DNA of 38,103 nucleotides from Oscillospiraceae bacterium (GCA_902795195.1 CADBKF010000019.1:1-38103), one strand, 5' to 3'. Positions 1 through 7,878 are shown, numbered from the stretch's first letter. Notes: a model not told the origin generated them from the sequence alone. Translations and numbers: made by a program.

Positions 1-20
1 GAGAGTTGGCAGGGGAACGG

Positions 21-53
21 ATTGCCACACCAGTGTGCGCACTGGTTCGCAAT
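21..53. repeat. REP-like palindrome
   Basis: Nested inverted repeat: ATTGC (21-25) pairs with GCAAT (49-53), and inside it ACCAGTG (29-35) pairs with CACTGGT (40-46) around a TGCG loop. It lies downstream of the GIY-YIG gene, outside any convincing reading frame. It looks like a short dispersed palindromic repeat; only one copy is seen here, so the family assignment is inference. Confidence 0.5.
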
Positions 54-77
54 GACGGGGTTGGGAATGCGCTCGGT

Positions 78-356
78 TCAACGAACTGCACTGCTCCCGA
101 CAGCTTTTTGCGATGTGGGCCTTGCGATCAGGGCCAGCTTCTCGGCGCGCGGCAGGCGCTTGAGGTGCCACTCCCGGCTCAGGGCCTCGTGCCGGTCGGA
201 GAAACACTCGTGCCAGACCAGCTCCACCGGCAGGCGGGAACGGGTGTATTTTGCTCCTTTTCCGCTGTTGTGCGCGGCCAGGCGCCCGGCCAGATCCGTC
301 GTCCAGCCGCAGTAGAGCGACCCGTCCGCGCAGCGCAGCAGATAGACGTAGTCCAT
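78..356 (-). CDS. GIY-YIG nuclease domain protein (UPF0213/YhbQ type)
   Basis: 92-residue single-domain GIY-YIG protein. The paired motif is visible as YVY (residues 3-5) and YCG (15-17), followed by R25, H29, a KYT segment (36-38) and E57, in the order expected for the family. Members of the YhbQ/UPF0213 group are small and lack a DNA-recognition domain; their substrate is usually unknown. The in-frame ORF extends upstream to 470, but that part overlaps the flavodoxin gene and does not look like the family, so the ATG at 356 is chosen. It starts 4 nt after the flavodoxin stop, so it is the last gene of a flavodoxin/aldo-keto reductase operon. Function in this operon is unknown. Confidence 0.85.
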   Translation of the reverse strand: MDYVYLLRCADGSLYCGWTTDLAGRLAAHNSGKGAKYTRSRLPVELVWHECFSDRHEALSREWHLKRLPRAEKLALIARPTSQKAVGSSAVR

Positions 357-360
357 GCGC

Positions 361-831
361 TCAGAGCGACTCGACCCAGCTGCGCAGGGCGGCCGCCGTG
401 TCGCGCCCCGTGAGGCGCTTGCCCGCCAGCACCTTGGCCCCGGGGGCCAGCGCGCGGAAATTGTCGGCACTCTCGCCCAGGCCGCTGCCGCCCGAGGTGC
501 AGAACGGGATCAGGGTCTTGCCGGAGAAGTCGCCGCTTTCGAGGAAGGTGTCGATGATCGACGGCTCGCGGTACCACCACACCGGGAAGCCCACGAACAC
601 GCGGTCGTACTGCGCCAGATCCGGGACCCCGGCGGCCATCGCCGGGCGGCAGCTGCGGTCGTTCATCTCCACGGTGGAGCGGCTCTTCTTGTCCATCCAG
701 TTGAGGTCCGCGCGGGTGTAGGGCACGGCGGGGGCGATCTCAAACAGGTCAGCCCCTGCGGCCTCGGCAAGGCGCTTTGCGGCTCTGGCGGTCACGCCGC
801 TGGCGGAAAAATAGGCAACTAGGGTTTTCAT
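361..831 (-). CDS. flavodoxin
   Basis: 156-residue short flavodoxin-like protein, the usual size. The N-terminus has the beta strand and phosphate loop that bind FMN (MKTLVAYFSASGVTARAA); a WWY segment near residue 87 and a GSGLG stretch near 118 fit the FMN-ring loops. Flavodoxins are soluble one- or two-electron carriers. The ATG at 831 overlaps the aldo/keto reductase stop by 4 nt (ATGA), so the two are translationally coupled and probably act together: the neighbour carries two [4Fe-4S] cluster motifs that could exchange electrons with a flavodoxin. That partnership is inferred from context. Upstream in-frame sequence to 996 is overlap with the reductase gene and is excluded. Confidence 0.9.
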   Translation of the reverse strand: MKTLVAYFSASGVTARAAKRLAEAAGADLFEIAPAVPYTRADLNWMDKKSRSTVEMNDRSCRPAMAAGVPDLAQYDRVFVGFPVWWYREPSIIDTFLESGDFSGKTLIPFCTSGGSGLGESADNFRALAPGAKVLAGKRLTGRDTAAALRSWVESL

Positions 832-2066
832 ATCGGGTTCTCCTTTCGTTTTGTCCTGCGGAACATCAGCCTGCGGGCCAGCCCGATCCCCAGCCGGTAC
901 GGCAGCGGGCGCAGGGCCTTGTCTGCCTCCTTCAGCTTTTCGCGGATCGGCAGCCCCTGCGGGCAGTGGGCCTCGCATTTGCCGCAGCCGACGCACTGGC
1001 TGGCAAAGGCCGGCTCCTTGGTGAGTCCGACGGTCTGGGCATACTCGAAGCGGCCTTGGCCGGGCGACTCAAGGAACATGGCGTTGTAGCAGCGGAAGGT
1101 GCCGGGGATGTCCACGCCCTTGGGGCAGGGCATGCAGTAGCGGCAGCCGGTGCAGCCCACCTTGTCTTTCTCCCGGATGCGCTCGGTGACCTCGCGCAGC
1201 ACGTCCAGATCCGCGGCCGTGAGCTGGCCGGGGCCGGCCTCGGCTGCGGTGCGGCAGTTCTCGCGGACCATGTCCATCGAGTTCATGCCCGAGAGGACCA
1301 CCGTGACCTCCGGCTGGTTGTAGAGCCAGCGGAAGCCCCAGGCTGCCGGGGACCAGTCGCGCCCGCTGCGCTGCATGGCCTCCTTCGCGCGCTGGGGCAG
1401 CATGCCCACCAGCTTGCCGCCCCGCAGCGGCTCCATGATGACGACCGGGATACCCTTTGCCGCCGCTGCCTTCAGGCCGTCCACGCCCGCCTGGGCGTAT
1501 TCGTCGAAGTAATTGTACTGGATCTGACAGAGGTCCCAGTCATAGTCGTTGAGGATCTTCAGAAAGCCCTCGGTGTTGCCGTGGTAGGAAAAGCCTACTG
1601 CGCCGATGGCGCCGCTTTGCTTCTTCTCCTCGAGCCAGGAGATCACGCCCACGGCCTTGAGCTTCTCCCACATGGCGATGTCCGTCAGGTGGTGCATGAG
1701 GTAGTAGTCGATGTGATCCGTGCGCAGCCGGGAGAGCTGCTCGCCGAAATACCGGTCCAGCGCGGCCCGGCTGCCCACCAGATACTGCGGCAGCTTCGTG
1801 GCGATGCGGATGCTGTCGCGGATGCCGTTGCGCTCTACGATCTCGCCCAGGGCCGCTTCGCTGCCGCTGTAGATGTAGGCGGTGTCAAAATAGTTCACCC
1901 CCAGACGGTAGGCCTCCATGATCTCGCGCTCGGTCTCTTCCAGGTCGATGCTTCTGCCCTTCTGGGGCAGCCGCATGCAGCCGAAGCCCAGCACGGAGAG
2001 GCGGTTTCCGGCCTTGTCCCGGCGGTATTGCATGGTGTCTGCGCGGCTGGTTTCGCTGTGCTCCAT
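828..2066 (-). CDS. aldo/keto reductase with C-terminal 2x[4Fe-4S] ferredoxin domain
   Basis: 412 residues: an aldo/keto reductase barrel (about 15-285) followed by a ferredoxin-like tail. The barrel has the FDTAYIY segment (catalytic-type D61 and Y), a lysine in ATKLP (K91) and a histidine pair near 125. The tail has two cysteine sets, C305/C308/C311/C314 and C358/C361/C364/C368, each C-x2-C-x2-C-x2/3-C-P, typical of two [4Fe-4S] clusters. This architecture is common in anaerobic Clostridia; the physiological substrate is not known. The start at 2066 is preceded by GGAGG with a 5-nt spacer; the in-frame sequence to 2096 lies beyond that site. It overlaps the flavodoxin start by 4 nt. A palindromic repeat occupies its upstream region. 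Confidence 0.92.
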   Translation of the reverse strand: MEHSETSRADTMQYRRDKAGNRLSVLGFGCMRLPQKGRSIDLEETEREIMEAYRLGVNYFDTAYIYSGSEAALGEIVERNGIRDSIRIATKLPQYLVGSRAALDRYFGEQLSRLRTDHIDYYLMHHLTDIAMWEKLKAVGVISWLEEKKQSGAIGAVGFSYHGNTEGFLKILNDYDWDLCQIQYNYFDEYAQAGVDGLKAAAAKGIPVVIMEPLRGGKLVGMLPQRAKEAMQRSGRDWSPAAWGFRWLYNQPEVTVVLSGMNSMDMVRENCRTAAEAGPGQLTAADLDVLREVTERIREKDKVGCTGCRYCMPCPKGVDIPGTFRCYNAMFLESPGQGRFEYAQTVGLTKEPAFASQCVGCGKCEAHCPQGLPIREKLKEADKALRPLPYRLGIGLARRLMFRRTKRKENPI

Positions 2067-2098
2067 ATCTGCCTCCAACTTAAGGCAACACCGCACAA

Positions 2099-2228
2099 TT
2101 CCCGGCGTACATCTTGCTTGCTGAATATTCCGTCATATCGCCCAAAAATCCTCGGAAATCCGACAGGATTCCCTGCGGCTTTTGAACGATCTGACGAAAA
2201 TTCCGACGGCGCAATCTGCACGCCGGAA
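2099..2228. repeat. MITE-like palindromic element, 42-bp imperfect inverted repeats
   Basis: Left arm 2099-2140 and right arm 2187-2228 are imperfect reverse complements over their whole length (left TTCCCGGCGTACATCTTGCT, right reversed TTCCGGCGTGCAGATTGCGC). The 46-bp centre contains a smaller palindrome, AATCCT...AGGATT. It sits between the anti-sigma stop (2234) and the aldo/keto reductase start and has no plausible gene. The left side continues as AAGGCAACACCGCACAA with no partner on the right, suggesting a right-end truncation. I read it as a non-autonomous mobile repeat. Confidence 0.6.
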
Positions 2229-2233
2229 GGTTC

Positions 2234-3421
2234 TCAGTTCGCCTTGCAGGTCTCGTTCAGCCAGGCAGCCCAGGCGGAGGCGGCCTGCTTGTAGGGGGCG
2301 CCGAAGGCCTCCTTGAAGCTCATCTGGTCGAAGCAATAGGCGCTCACGGCCTCGAAGCCGTACTGCTCGCTCAGCCAGGCGATGAAGGACGTGGCCTGCG
2401 CGGGGCTCAGGGCGTTGCCCTGCCGCGCCTGCTCGGGCCCGGTGTAGAGGCCGAAGTACGTGACGGGCAGGCTGTCAAAGGTGGTGTCCCAGCCGGTCAG
2501 GCCCTTTTGCAGACCGAGCCAGGCCGTGATGTGGATCAGCCGCAGATTGTCCTCCGGCGTGCCGTCATTCTTCCAGCCCAGGCTGCGATAGGTTTCTGCG
2601 TCGCTCGCTTCCTCCGTGCCGATGAACTGGGCCTCGCCGTGGGGGTTGACGCAGAAGGTCAGATAGCTGCTGTAGCCGATCTGCTGCCACTGCACCGTCT
2701 CGGTGTCCATGAGCGCGAGCAGGTACAGCGTGTCGCGGTGCCAGTAGAAACTCCCGATCTCCAGAATGATGCGGTCCTCGTCGGTCGTATAGCCGTAGCT
2801 GCCGTCCGCGCGGATGGTGAGCTCGACAAATTTCGCTGCGTTTTCCTTCGGGTCGCAGTCCGGCGCATTCTTTGCCAGATACTCCCGCAGGAAGGCCAGG
2901 CTCTTGTCGGTGCGCTCGAGGAAGGCCGGCAGGAACTCCGCCGCGCTCTGCCCCGTGCGCTCCTCGATGCGCAGCGCCGGCACGTAGACCGAAAGATGGA
3001 ACTGATCGTCCTGCGCGTCGAGGTTCTTGGCCTCGTCCGTCTGCACCGGGAGGGTCAGCTTGTCATAGCCGGACTTGCCGTAGATGATCACGGTCTTGGT
3101 CTGCGCGTCGTAGTCGACCGTCGGGCGGGCGGCCCGGATCGCGGCCCAGGCAAAAACGCCCAGGCAGATGACCAGCACTGCCGCAGCCGCGCCGATCAGC
3201 AGCCGCTTTCTCGAGCGCTTCACCTTTTTGAGATAGTCGATCTCCGCCTGATCCGCCTGAGGCTCCGGCTCTGCGTTGGTCATCTGCCGCCAGATCGCGC
3301 GGCAGTCCTCGCAGCTTTGCAGATGCGCCTCAATGGCCCGGCTGCTCTCCTCGCCGGTCAGCCGGTCGGCGTACAGCGGCAGAAGGTCTCTCACAATGCC
3401 GCAGGTCAGATTCGTTTTCAT
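2234..3421 (-). CDS. anti-sigma factor, zf-HC2 type
   Basis: 395 residues. The N-terminus is a zinc-binding anti-sigma domain (C7, and H33-x3-C37-x2-C40 in HLQSCEDC), followed by a charged linker, one membrane segment at about 73-95 and a roughly 300-residue extracytoplasmic part of no family I recognise. Proteins of this layout hold an ECF sigma factor at the membrane and release it on an envelope signal. The ATG at 3421 overlaps the sigma stop by 4 nt, giving tight coupling. The in-frame extension toward 3751 lies within the sigma gene and is rejected. The signal sensed by the outer domain is unknown. Its stop lies 6 bp from the palindromic element. Confidence 0.85.
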   Translation of the reverse strand: MKTNLTCGIVRDLLPLYADRLTGEESSRAIEAHLQSCEDCRAIWRQMTNAEPEPQADQAEIDYLKKVKRSRKRLLIGAAAAVLVICLGVFAWAAIRAARPTVDYDAQTKTVIIYGKSGYDKLTLPVQTDEAKNLDAQDDQFHLSVYVPALRIEERTGQSAAEFLPAFLERTDKSLAFLREYLAKNAPDCDPKENAAKFVELTIRADGSYGYTTDEDRIILEIGSFYWHRDTLYLLALMDTETVQWQQIGYSSYLTFCVNPHGEAQFIGTEEASDAETYRSLGWKNDGTPEDNLRLIHITAWLGLQKGLTGWDTTFDSLPVTYFGLYTGPEQARQGNALSPAQATSFIAWLSEQYGFEAVSAYCFDQMSFKEAFGAPYKQAASAWAAWLNETCKAN

Positions 3422-3900
3422 TCCTCGCTCAGCTCCTTTGCAATTTTTGTTTTCGCCCGGTAATAGGTGACTCTGGCCCAGTTCTCGGACTGGCCCATGA
3501 CGCTGCCGATCTGGGCGAAGGACAGGCCGCCCAGCAGCCGCAGATGCAGCAGCTCCCGGGCCGGCTCCGGCATCCGGTGGATGGCCCGGAGCACCGCCTC
3601 CTGGCCAAGGCCCTCGAGCACCGCATTCTCGGCGGAGGGCACGGCGGGCTCCGGCGCCTGCTCCATCGGCAGCGGCGTCTGTTCGCCTCTGCGGTACTCG
3701 GCGTACAGGAGGTTTTTCGCAATGCCGCACAGCCAGGTGGAGATCCGGCACGAGCCGTCGTAGCGGTCGATCGAGCGCACCGCCTGGTAGAAGGTCTCCT
3801 GTGTCAGCTCCTCGGCCAGCTCCCGGGAGCCGGTCTTTGCGAGCAGGAATCGGAACACCGTCTGCGCGTGCTCCCGATAGACCTGATCCATATCCGCCAT
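3418..3900 (-). CDS. ECF-family RNA polymerase sigma factor
   Basis: 160 residues. Region 2 spans about 10-75 (AEELTQETFYQAV and STWLCGIAKNLLYAEYRR are the core-binding and -10 elements); region 4 spans about 105-155 with a helix-turn-helix (GLSFAQIGSVMGQSENWARV). No region 1 or 3, as in ECF factors. Candidate starts are GTG 3909, ATG 3906 and ATG 3900; 3900 is best spaced (about 8 nt) from AGAGG, while 3909 lies inside that site. It is cotranscribed with its zinc-finger anti-sigma. Upstream, TGTAAC and CGACATA (around 3925-3950) resemble ECF promoter elements, but the spacing is short, so autoregulation is only possible. Confidence 0.92.
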   Translation of the reverse strand: MADMDQVYREHAQTVFRFLLAKTGSRELAEELTQETFYQAVRSIDRYDGSCRISTWLCGIAKNLLYAEYRRGEQTPLPMEQAPEPAVPSAENAVLEGLGQEAVLRAIHRMPEPARELLHLRLLGGLSFAQIGSVMGQSENWARVTYYRAKTKIAKELSEE

Positions 3901-3975
3901 CACCATCACCTCTTTCGTCTGGTCTATGTCGCAGAGGCCCGGTTCGTTACAAAAATTGCAAAAAAAATTTTTCAG

Positions 3976-4001
3976 CGGCGCTCCAGAATGCCGGAGCGCC
4001 G
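3976..4001. terminator. bidirectional terminator hairpin
   Basis: CGGCGCTCC (3976-3984) pairs perfectly with GGAGCGCCG (3993-4001) around an 8-nt loop. A T tract follows on the plus strand, and AAAAATTTTTTTT follows on the minus strand after 3 nt. It lies just past the ybaK stop (4005), so it ends the RidA-YbaK operon and insulates the ECF sigma gene. Confidence 0.85.
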
Positions 4002-4004
4002 TTT

Positions 4005-4481
4005 TTATTCGCAGAGCTCCGCCCAGGAAAACGGGATCAGCCTTGCCAGATCCGCGGGCGCCAGCTCCACCTGGTAGCCGACTTTGCCGGCGCTGCAGAG
4101 AATGGCGCTCTGCGCGCGGGCGCTTTCGTCGAGGAAGGTGGGAAAGGGCTTTTTCATGCCCACCGGCGAGCAGCCGCCGTGGATGTAGCCGGTCAGCGGC
4201 AGCAGCTCCTTGGACTTCACCATGGCGATGCTCTTCTCTCCGGCGGCCGCGGCGGCCTTTTTGAGGTCCAGCTCCTGCAGCACCGGGATCACGAACACAT
4301 AGTGCTGCCCGGATTTTCCCACGGTCACGAGCGTCTTGAAGACGCGCGCGGGGTCTTGCCCCAGCACCTGCGCCACCTCCGCCCCGCTCACCGCGCCGGT
4401 ATCGAGGTAGCAGTGGCTCTCATAGGCCACCTTGTGCTGGTCCAGCAGGCGCATCACATTGGTCTTTTCCTGCTTCTTCAT
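4005..4481 (-). CDS. ybaK: Cys-tRNA(Pro)/Cys-tRNA(Cys) deacylase, YbaK/EbsC family
   Basis: 158 residues, normal family length, one YbaK/prolyl-tRNA-editing domain. It shows the conserved lysine in VFKTLV (about K49) and the glycine-rich loop GYIHGGCSPVGMKK (about 105-118), both typical of the family that hydrolyses Cys mischarged on tRNA(Pro) in trans. The ATG at 4481 overlaps the RidA stop by 4 nt (ATGA), so it is the second gene of a two-gene operon. RidA clears reactive enamines and YbaK clears mischarged tRNA, so both are quality-control enzymes, though a functional link is not established. Confidence 0.92.
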   Translation of the reverse strand: MKKQEKTNVMRLLDQHKVAYESHCYLDTGAVSGAEVAQVLGQDPARVFKTLVTVGKSGQHYVFVIPVLQELDLKKAAAAAGEKSIAMVKSKELLPLTGYIHGGCSPVGMKKPFPTFLDESARAQSAILCSAGKVGYQVELAPADLARLIPFSWAELCE

Positions 4482-4852
4482 GGCAGCTCGGCGATGACCT
4501 CGATCTCGCAGCGCATGTTCTTCGGCAGGGTCTTCACCGCCACGCAGGAACGGGCGGGGTTGCCGGTGAAATACTTCGCGTAGACCTGGTTGAAGGCCGC
4601 AAAATCGTTCATGTCGGCCAAAAAGCAGGTGGTCTTGACGACCTGGGCATAGCCGATGCCCGCAGCCTCCAGGATGGCGCCGACGTTCTTGCAGCTCTGC
4701 TCGGCCTGGGCTTCGACCGTGTCGCCGGCGCTCAGACCGGTGGCGGGGTCCAGCCCCAGCTGGCCGGAGGTGAACAGCAGGCCGCCTGCGCTGAAGGCCT
4801 GGGAATACGGGCCGATGGCGGCCGGGGCGTTGCTTGTCGTGATTTTTTCCAT
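4478..4852 (-). CDS. ridA: RidA family reactive imine/enamine deaminase
   Basis: 124 residues, exactly typical. N-terminal IGPYSQA (13-19) and C-terminal NPARSCVAVKTLPKNMRCEI (98-117) match the family signature; R101 is the substrate-carboxylate-binding arginine. RidA hydrolyses 2-aminoacrylate and related imines formed by PLP enzymes and acts as a trimer in the cytoplasm. The ATG at 4852 follows GAGAGGAG with good spacing; sequence upstream to 4900 in frame is low-complexity and not part of the family. First gene of a RidA-YbaK operon. Confidence 0.95.
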   Translation of the reverse strand: MEKITTSNAPAAIGPYSQAFSAGGLLFTSGQLGLDPATGLSAGDTVEAQAEQSCKNVGAILEAAGIGYAQVVKTTCFLADMNDFAAFNQVYAKYFTGNPARSCVAVKTLPKNMRCEIEVIAELP

Positions 4853-4883
4853 TGTATGAACTCCTCTCTTTTTTTTCGAAAGT

Positions 4884-4928
4884 AAAGGCCCGCAGGCCAA
4901 CCCGCAATGGGCTGATCTGCGGGCCTTT
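4884..4928 (-). terminator. terminator-like hairpin after the SPDTG gene
   Basis: AAAGGCCCGCA (4884-4894) pairs perfectly with TGCGGGCCTTT (4918-4928); the arm ends form an A/T tract. It lies 13 bp past the stop of the small surface protein and before the RidA start. The T tract is short, so read-through into ridA is possible. Confidence 0.6.
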
Positions 4929-4941
4929 GCCGCTTTTCAAA

Positions 4942-5181
4942 TTATTTGAACAGCTTCTTGGTGGACACCACAGCGCCGCAGGCGCCGAACGCAGCCGCGC
5001 AGGCGAGCGCACAGACGCTCAGACCGGTGTCGGGCGAAACCATGCTCTTGTCGCCTTCCGGTTCGGGAACATCCCCGCCGACGGGGCTGTCGCCATCCTC
5101 GTAGCCCTTATCTGCGAAGCAGACCGTCGCCAGAGCAGCGAGCAGGAAAACCACCAGTAAAATTGCAATCAGCTTTCTCAT
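4942..5181 (-). CDS. small secreted protein with SPDTG cell-wall sorting-type signal
   Basis: 79 residues. Residues 1-23 form a signal peptide (MRKL, hydrophobic core, cleavage near CFA-DKG). A short acidic Gly/Pro-rich stretch (25-46) follows. The C-terminus has S49-P50-D51-T52-G53, then a hydrophobic segment (54-73) and a positive tail KKLFK: the three-part layout of a sortase sorting signal, with SPDTG replacing LPXTG. Only about 25 residues would remain exposed. The ATG at 5181 has AGAGGTG about 8 nt upstream, and a good promoter lies at 5222-5249. No sortase is encoded in the window. Alternatively it could be a two-segment small membrane protein. Confidence 0.75.
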   Translation of the reverse strand: MRKLIAILLVVFLLAALATVCFADKGYEDGDSPVGGDVPEPEGDKSMVSPDTGLSVCALACAAAFGACGAVVSTKKLFK

Positions 5182-5221
5182 TTGTGATCACCTCTGTGTA
5201 AGAATAAAGCTTACCATGCTT

Positions 5222-5249
5222 AGTATAGCACAAAAAACGGATTTGTAAA
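5222..5249 (-). promoter_or_regulatory. sigma-A-type promoter of the SPDTG gene
   Basis: On the minus strand TTTACA (5244-5249), a 16-bp spacer and TATACT (5222-5227). Transcription would begin about 35 nt before the start codon. The T/A-rich stretch between it and the flavodiiron gene stop (5276) has no clear hairpin. Confidence 0.55.
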
Positions 5250-5275
5250 TAGGTTTTTTCGTTTTTTTCTGTTTT

Positions 5276-7840
5276 TTACCGCCCGAAGAGCTGTGCAAAG
5301 CCTGCTCCTTCCTCCATAGCCTTGGTCATTTCGGTCATCTTCTCGGTGTCGCCCACCAGGATCACGCCGGCCAGCACGCCGCGTTTGAAGATGTACTTCT
5401 CGTAATTGCCGCGCTGCGGATCCCGGAATTCCACGGTGCGCAGCGTCCGGGGATCGTCGTCCGGGCCCTTGCCGTTGGTGCCCAGGGAGAATACGCCGGT
5501 GTTCATGGCGCTGATGGACAGGGCGCTGCCGATCGGCTCGAAGCAAAGCGCCTCGCCGGCGGCGTTCGCGCCGGCAATGCGGCCGGTCTCCGCAGCCTGC
5601 GACCAGAAGCCGTGGGGCGTGCCGGCAAACTCCGAGGCGTCGCCGCACACCCAGATGTCCGGGATCGAGGACGCGCAGTGCGCGTCGATCTTCAGCAAAA
5701 TCCTGCTGTCCAGGCCCGCCGCCTGGCCCACGGCGATGTTGCCGCGCATGCCCGTGGACATGATGACCAGCTGCGCCGGGAAGCGGCTGCCGTCCGCCAG
5801 CAGCACGGCGTCGTCCGTGATCTCGGTGATCTTTGCGCCGGTGACGATGTGCACGCCGGCCTTCTCGCAGAGCTCCGCCAGCAGCGCCGAGGCGTTGTCG
5901 TCCAGCTGCCGGGGCAGCAGGCCGGGCGCCGTCTCCAGCACGGTCACGTCCAGGCCGCCGCTGCGCAGGGACCAGGCGCTCTCCAGGCCCATGACGCCGC
6001 CGCCGATCACGACCGCCTGCTTTGCGCTGCGGCTGCGGATGATTCTTTGCACCTTTTCGCAGTCGGAGGCCGACCGGATGGAGGCCACATGAGGCCGGTC
6101 CGCGCCGGGGATCGGCGCGACAAAGCAGCGCGCGCCGAGGGCGTAGATCAGCTTGTCATAGGCAAACTCTGCCGCTTTGCCGTCCGCGTCCGTGCAGAGG
6201 ACCTTCTTTGCCGCCGGGTCGATGGACTGCACGGTGGTGCCGAAGCAGAATTCGATGCGCCGCTCGGCATACCAGGCGGCGGACTCGATGGCCAGCCGGT
6301 CTCCGCTCAGATCCTGCAGCAGCACCTTGGTCAGCATCGGCCGGTTGTAGGGCAGGCGGTCCTCGGCGGTGAGGATCCGGATGGAGGCGGTCTCGTTCCG
6401 CTCCCGGATCGCTGCGGCGGCATAGTGCGCCGCCGGCCCGCCGCCCAGGATCAGGAAGCGCTCGTCGGTGTTTTTGCGGAAGTCGGTGGCCGTATCCTCC
6501 ACCGGGACGAACTTGTCCGGCCCCACGCCGCAGACCGGGCAGCTTTCCATGGATGAATCAAAGATCGCGCCGCAGACCAGGCACTTGACCAGCGACCGCC
6601 CGCCCTTGCGGCTGCTCAGCACCTGAAGCTCCGCCTTCTGCTTCAGCAGCCTGGTGCCGAAGCCGTAGCCGTATTCGTAGGCGTCCAGCAGCTGGCGCTC
6701 CGACGGCTTGAAGCGCACGCGGAAGCCCTCGTCCGGCACCCGCATCCGCAGCTGCCGAAGGCGCCCAATCAGATGCGGCACGCCCTCGCCGGACCAGCCG
6801 TAGCTGCCGAAGGCGCTGGCCAGCTTGCCGCCGTGCACCGGGGCGAACAGCCCCAGCGTCAGACTCCAGATCGGCGCGAGCGCCTCGCCGATGATCGTCG
6901 GCGTGCCGAGCAGGATGCCGTCGGCATCCGCCAGCTCCCCGGCCACCTCGGCCGGGTCCGCCGTGACCATGTCGTAGCGCTTGACCGTAATGTCACCCGC
7001 GTCCTGCACGCCGGCGGCGATGCGCTCGGCCAGCTGCGCGGTGTAGCCGTAGGCGCTCACATAGGGCATGACCACCTTCTTGCCGGCCCGCGCTGCGGGC
7101 GCCGCGCACCAGTCGCGGTAGAGCGCCATCAGCTCGTCCAGCCGGCAGTCGTGCACCGGGCCGTGGCCGGTGCAGATGAGGCCGATGTCCAGATCGCGGA
7201 TGTGCTCGAGCGCATTGCTCATATAGGGCCGGCGGAAGGGGCCGATGATGTTGTCAAAATAGTATTTTGTGGCGCGCAGATAGCCGTCCTCGTCCGGCAC
7301 GTTCGAGCGCAGCACGCCCTCGTGGCTGTAGTGGCTGCCGAAGCTGTCGCAGGTGAAGAGGGCCTTGCACTCGGGAACATAGGTGTACATCGTGTCGGGC
7401 CAGTGCAGCTGCGGCAGCACCATGAACTGCAGCGTCCGCCCGCCCAGGTCCAGGCTGTCCCCCTCTCCGACCGCCAGCGAGGCAAAATCCCGGTTGACGA
7501 TCTCCCGGAGGAAGCTGACGGCGGTGCCGGTGGCCACGATCACCAGGCCGGGATAGCGCTCGATCAGCTTTTCCACGGTGCCGGCGTGGTCCGGCTCGGT
7601 GTGGTTCATGACGAGGTAGTCCAGCCGGCTGCCTGCGAGGGCCGCATCCAGCTTGTTCCGGTATTCGTCCCAGAATTTCAGCTTGCAGGTCTCAAACAGG
7701 GCGGTCTTCTTCTCTCCCTTGAGCAGATAGGAGTTGTAGGTGGTGCCGAATTCGGTGTGCATGATGATGTCAAAAACGCGAAGCTCCGGGTCCTGAACGC
7801 CGACCCAGACAAGCCCCTTTGCCAGTTCCAAGGTGTTCAT
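5276..7840 (-). CDS. flavodiiron protein - rubredoxin - NAD(P)H:rubredoxin oxidoreductase fusion
   Basis: 854 residues in one frame with four modules. (1) Metallo-beta-lactamase-fold diiron domain, 1-245, with ligands H80-x-E82-x-D84-H85, H146, D165 and H226. (2) Flavodoxin domain, about 253-400 (VSAYGYTAQLAE; GTPTIIGE; SYGWSGEG). (3) Rubredoxin-like knuckle with C420-x2-C423 and C434-x2-C437. (4) FAD/NAD(P) oxidoreductase, 460-854, with GGGPAA (466-471), a second Rossmann motif GGGVMGLESA and an FAD-closing CGDASEF. Flavodiiron proteins reduce O2 to water or NO to N2O; fusing rubredoxin and its reductase makes a self-contained NAD(P)H oxidase. Cytoplasmic oxygen/NO defence is expected in an anaerobe. 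AAAGGAG lies 7 nt before the ATG; promoter at 7879-7907. Monocistronic. Confidence 0.93.
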   Translation of the reverse strand: MNTLELAKGLVWVGVQDPELRVFDIIMHTEFGTTYNSYLLKGEKKTALFETCKLKFWDEYRNKLDAALAGSRLDYLVMNHTEPDHAGTVEKLIERYPGLVIVATGTAVSFLREIVNRDFASLAVGEGDSLDLGGRTLQFMVLPQLHWPDTMYTYVPECKALFTCDSFGSHYSHEGVLRSNVPDEDGYLRATKYYFDNIIGPFRRPYMSNALEHIRDLDIGLICTGHGPVHDCRLDELMALYRDWCAAPAARAGKKVVMPYVSAYGYTAQLAERIAAGVQDAGDITVKRYDMVTADPAEVAGELADADGILLGTPTIIGEALAPIWSLTLGLFAPVHGGKLASAFGSYGWSGEGVPHLIGRLRQLRMRVPDEGFRVRFKPSERQLLDAYEYGYGFGTRLLKQKAELQVLSSRKGGRSLVKCLVCGAIFDSSMESCPVCGVGPDKFVPVEDTATDFRKNTDERFLILGGGPAAHYAAAAIRERNETASIRILTAEDRLPYNRPMLTKVLLQDLSGDRLAIESAAWYAERRIEFCFGTTVQSIDPAAKKVLCTDADGKAAEFAYDKLIYALGARCFVAPIPGADRPHVASIRSASDCEKVQRIIRSRSAKQAVVIGGGVMGLESAWSLRSGGLDVTVLETAPGLLPRQLDDNASALLAELCEKAGVHIVTGAKITEITDDAVLLADGSRFPAQLVIMSTGMRGNIAVGQAAGLDSRILLKIDAHCASSIPDIWVCGDASEFAGTPHGFWSQAAETGRIAGANAAGEALCFEPIGSALSISAMNTGVFSLGTNGKGPDDDPRTLRTVEFRDPQRGNYEKYIFKRGVLAGVILVGDTEKMTEMTKAMEEGAGFAQLFGR

Positions 7841-7878
7841 ATGCGCGCTCCTTTCGTGTTTTTTGGTTTCCTGTCTTA

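Noticed and set aside
777-2294. Long open frame (505 codons) on the plus strand opposite the aldo/keto reductase
   Set aside because: High G+C makes the antisense frames open. The reading lacks family motifs and a ribosome site and is fully antisense to a clear gene. The same applies to plus-strand frames at 2507-3463, 5612-6556, 6773-7879, 11049-12488, 13592-14758 and 21950-23239.
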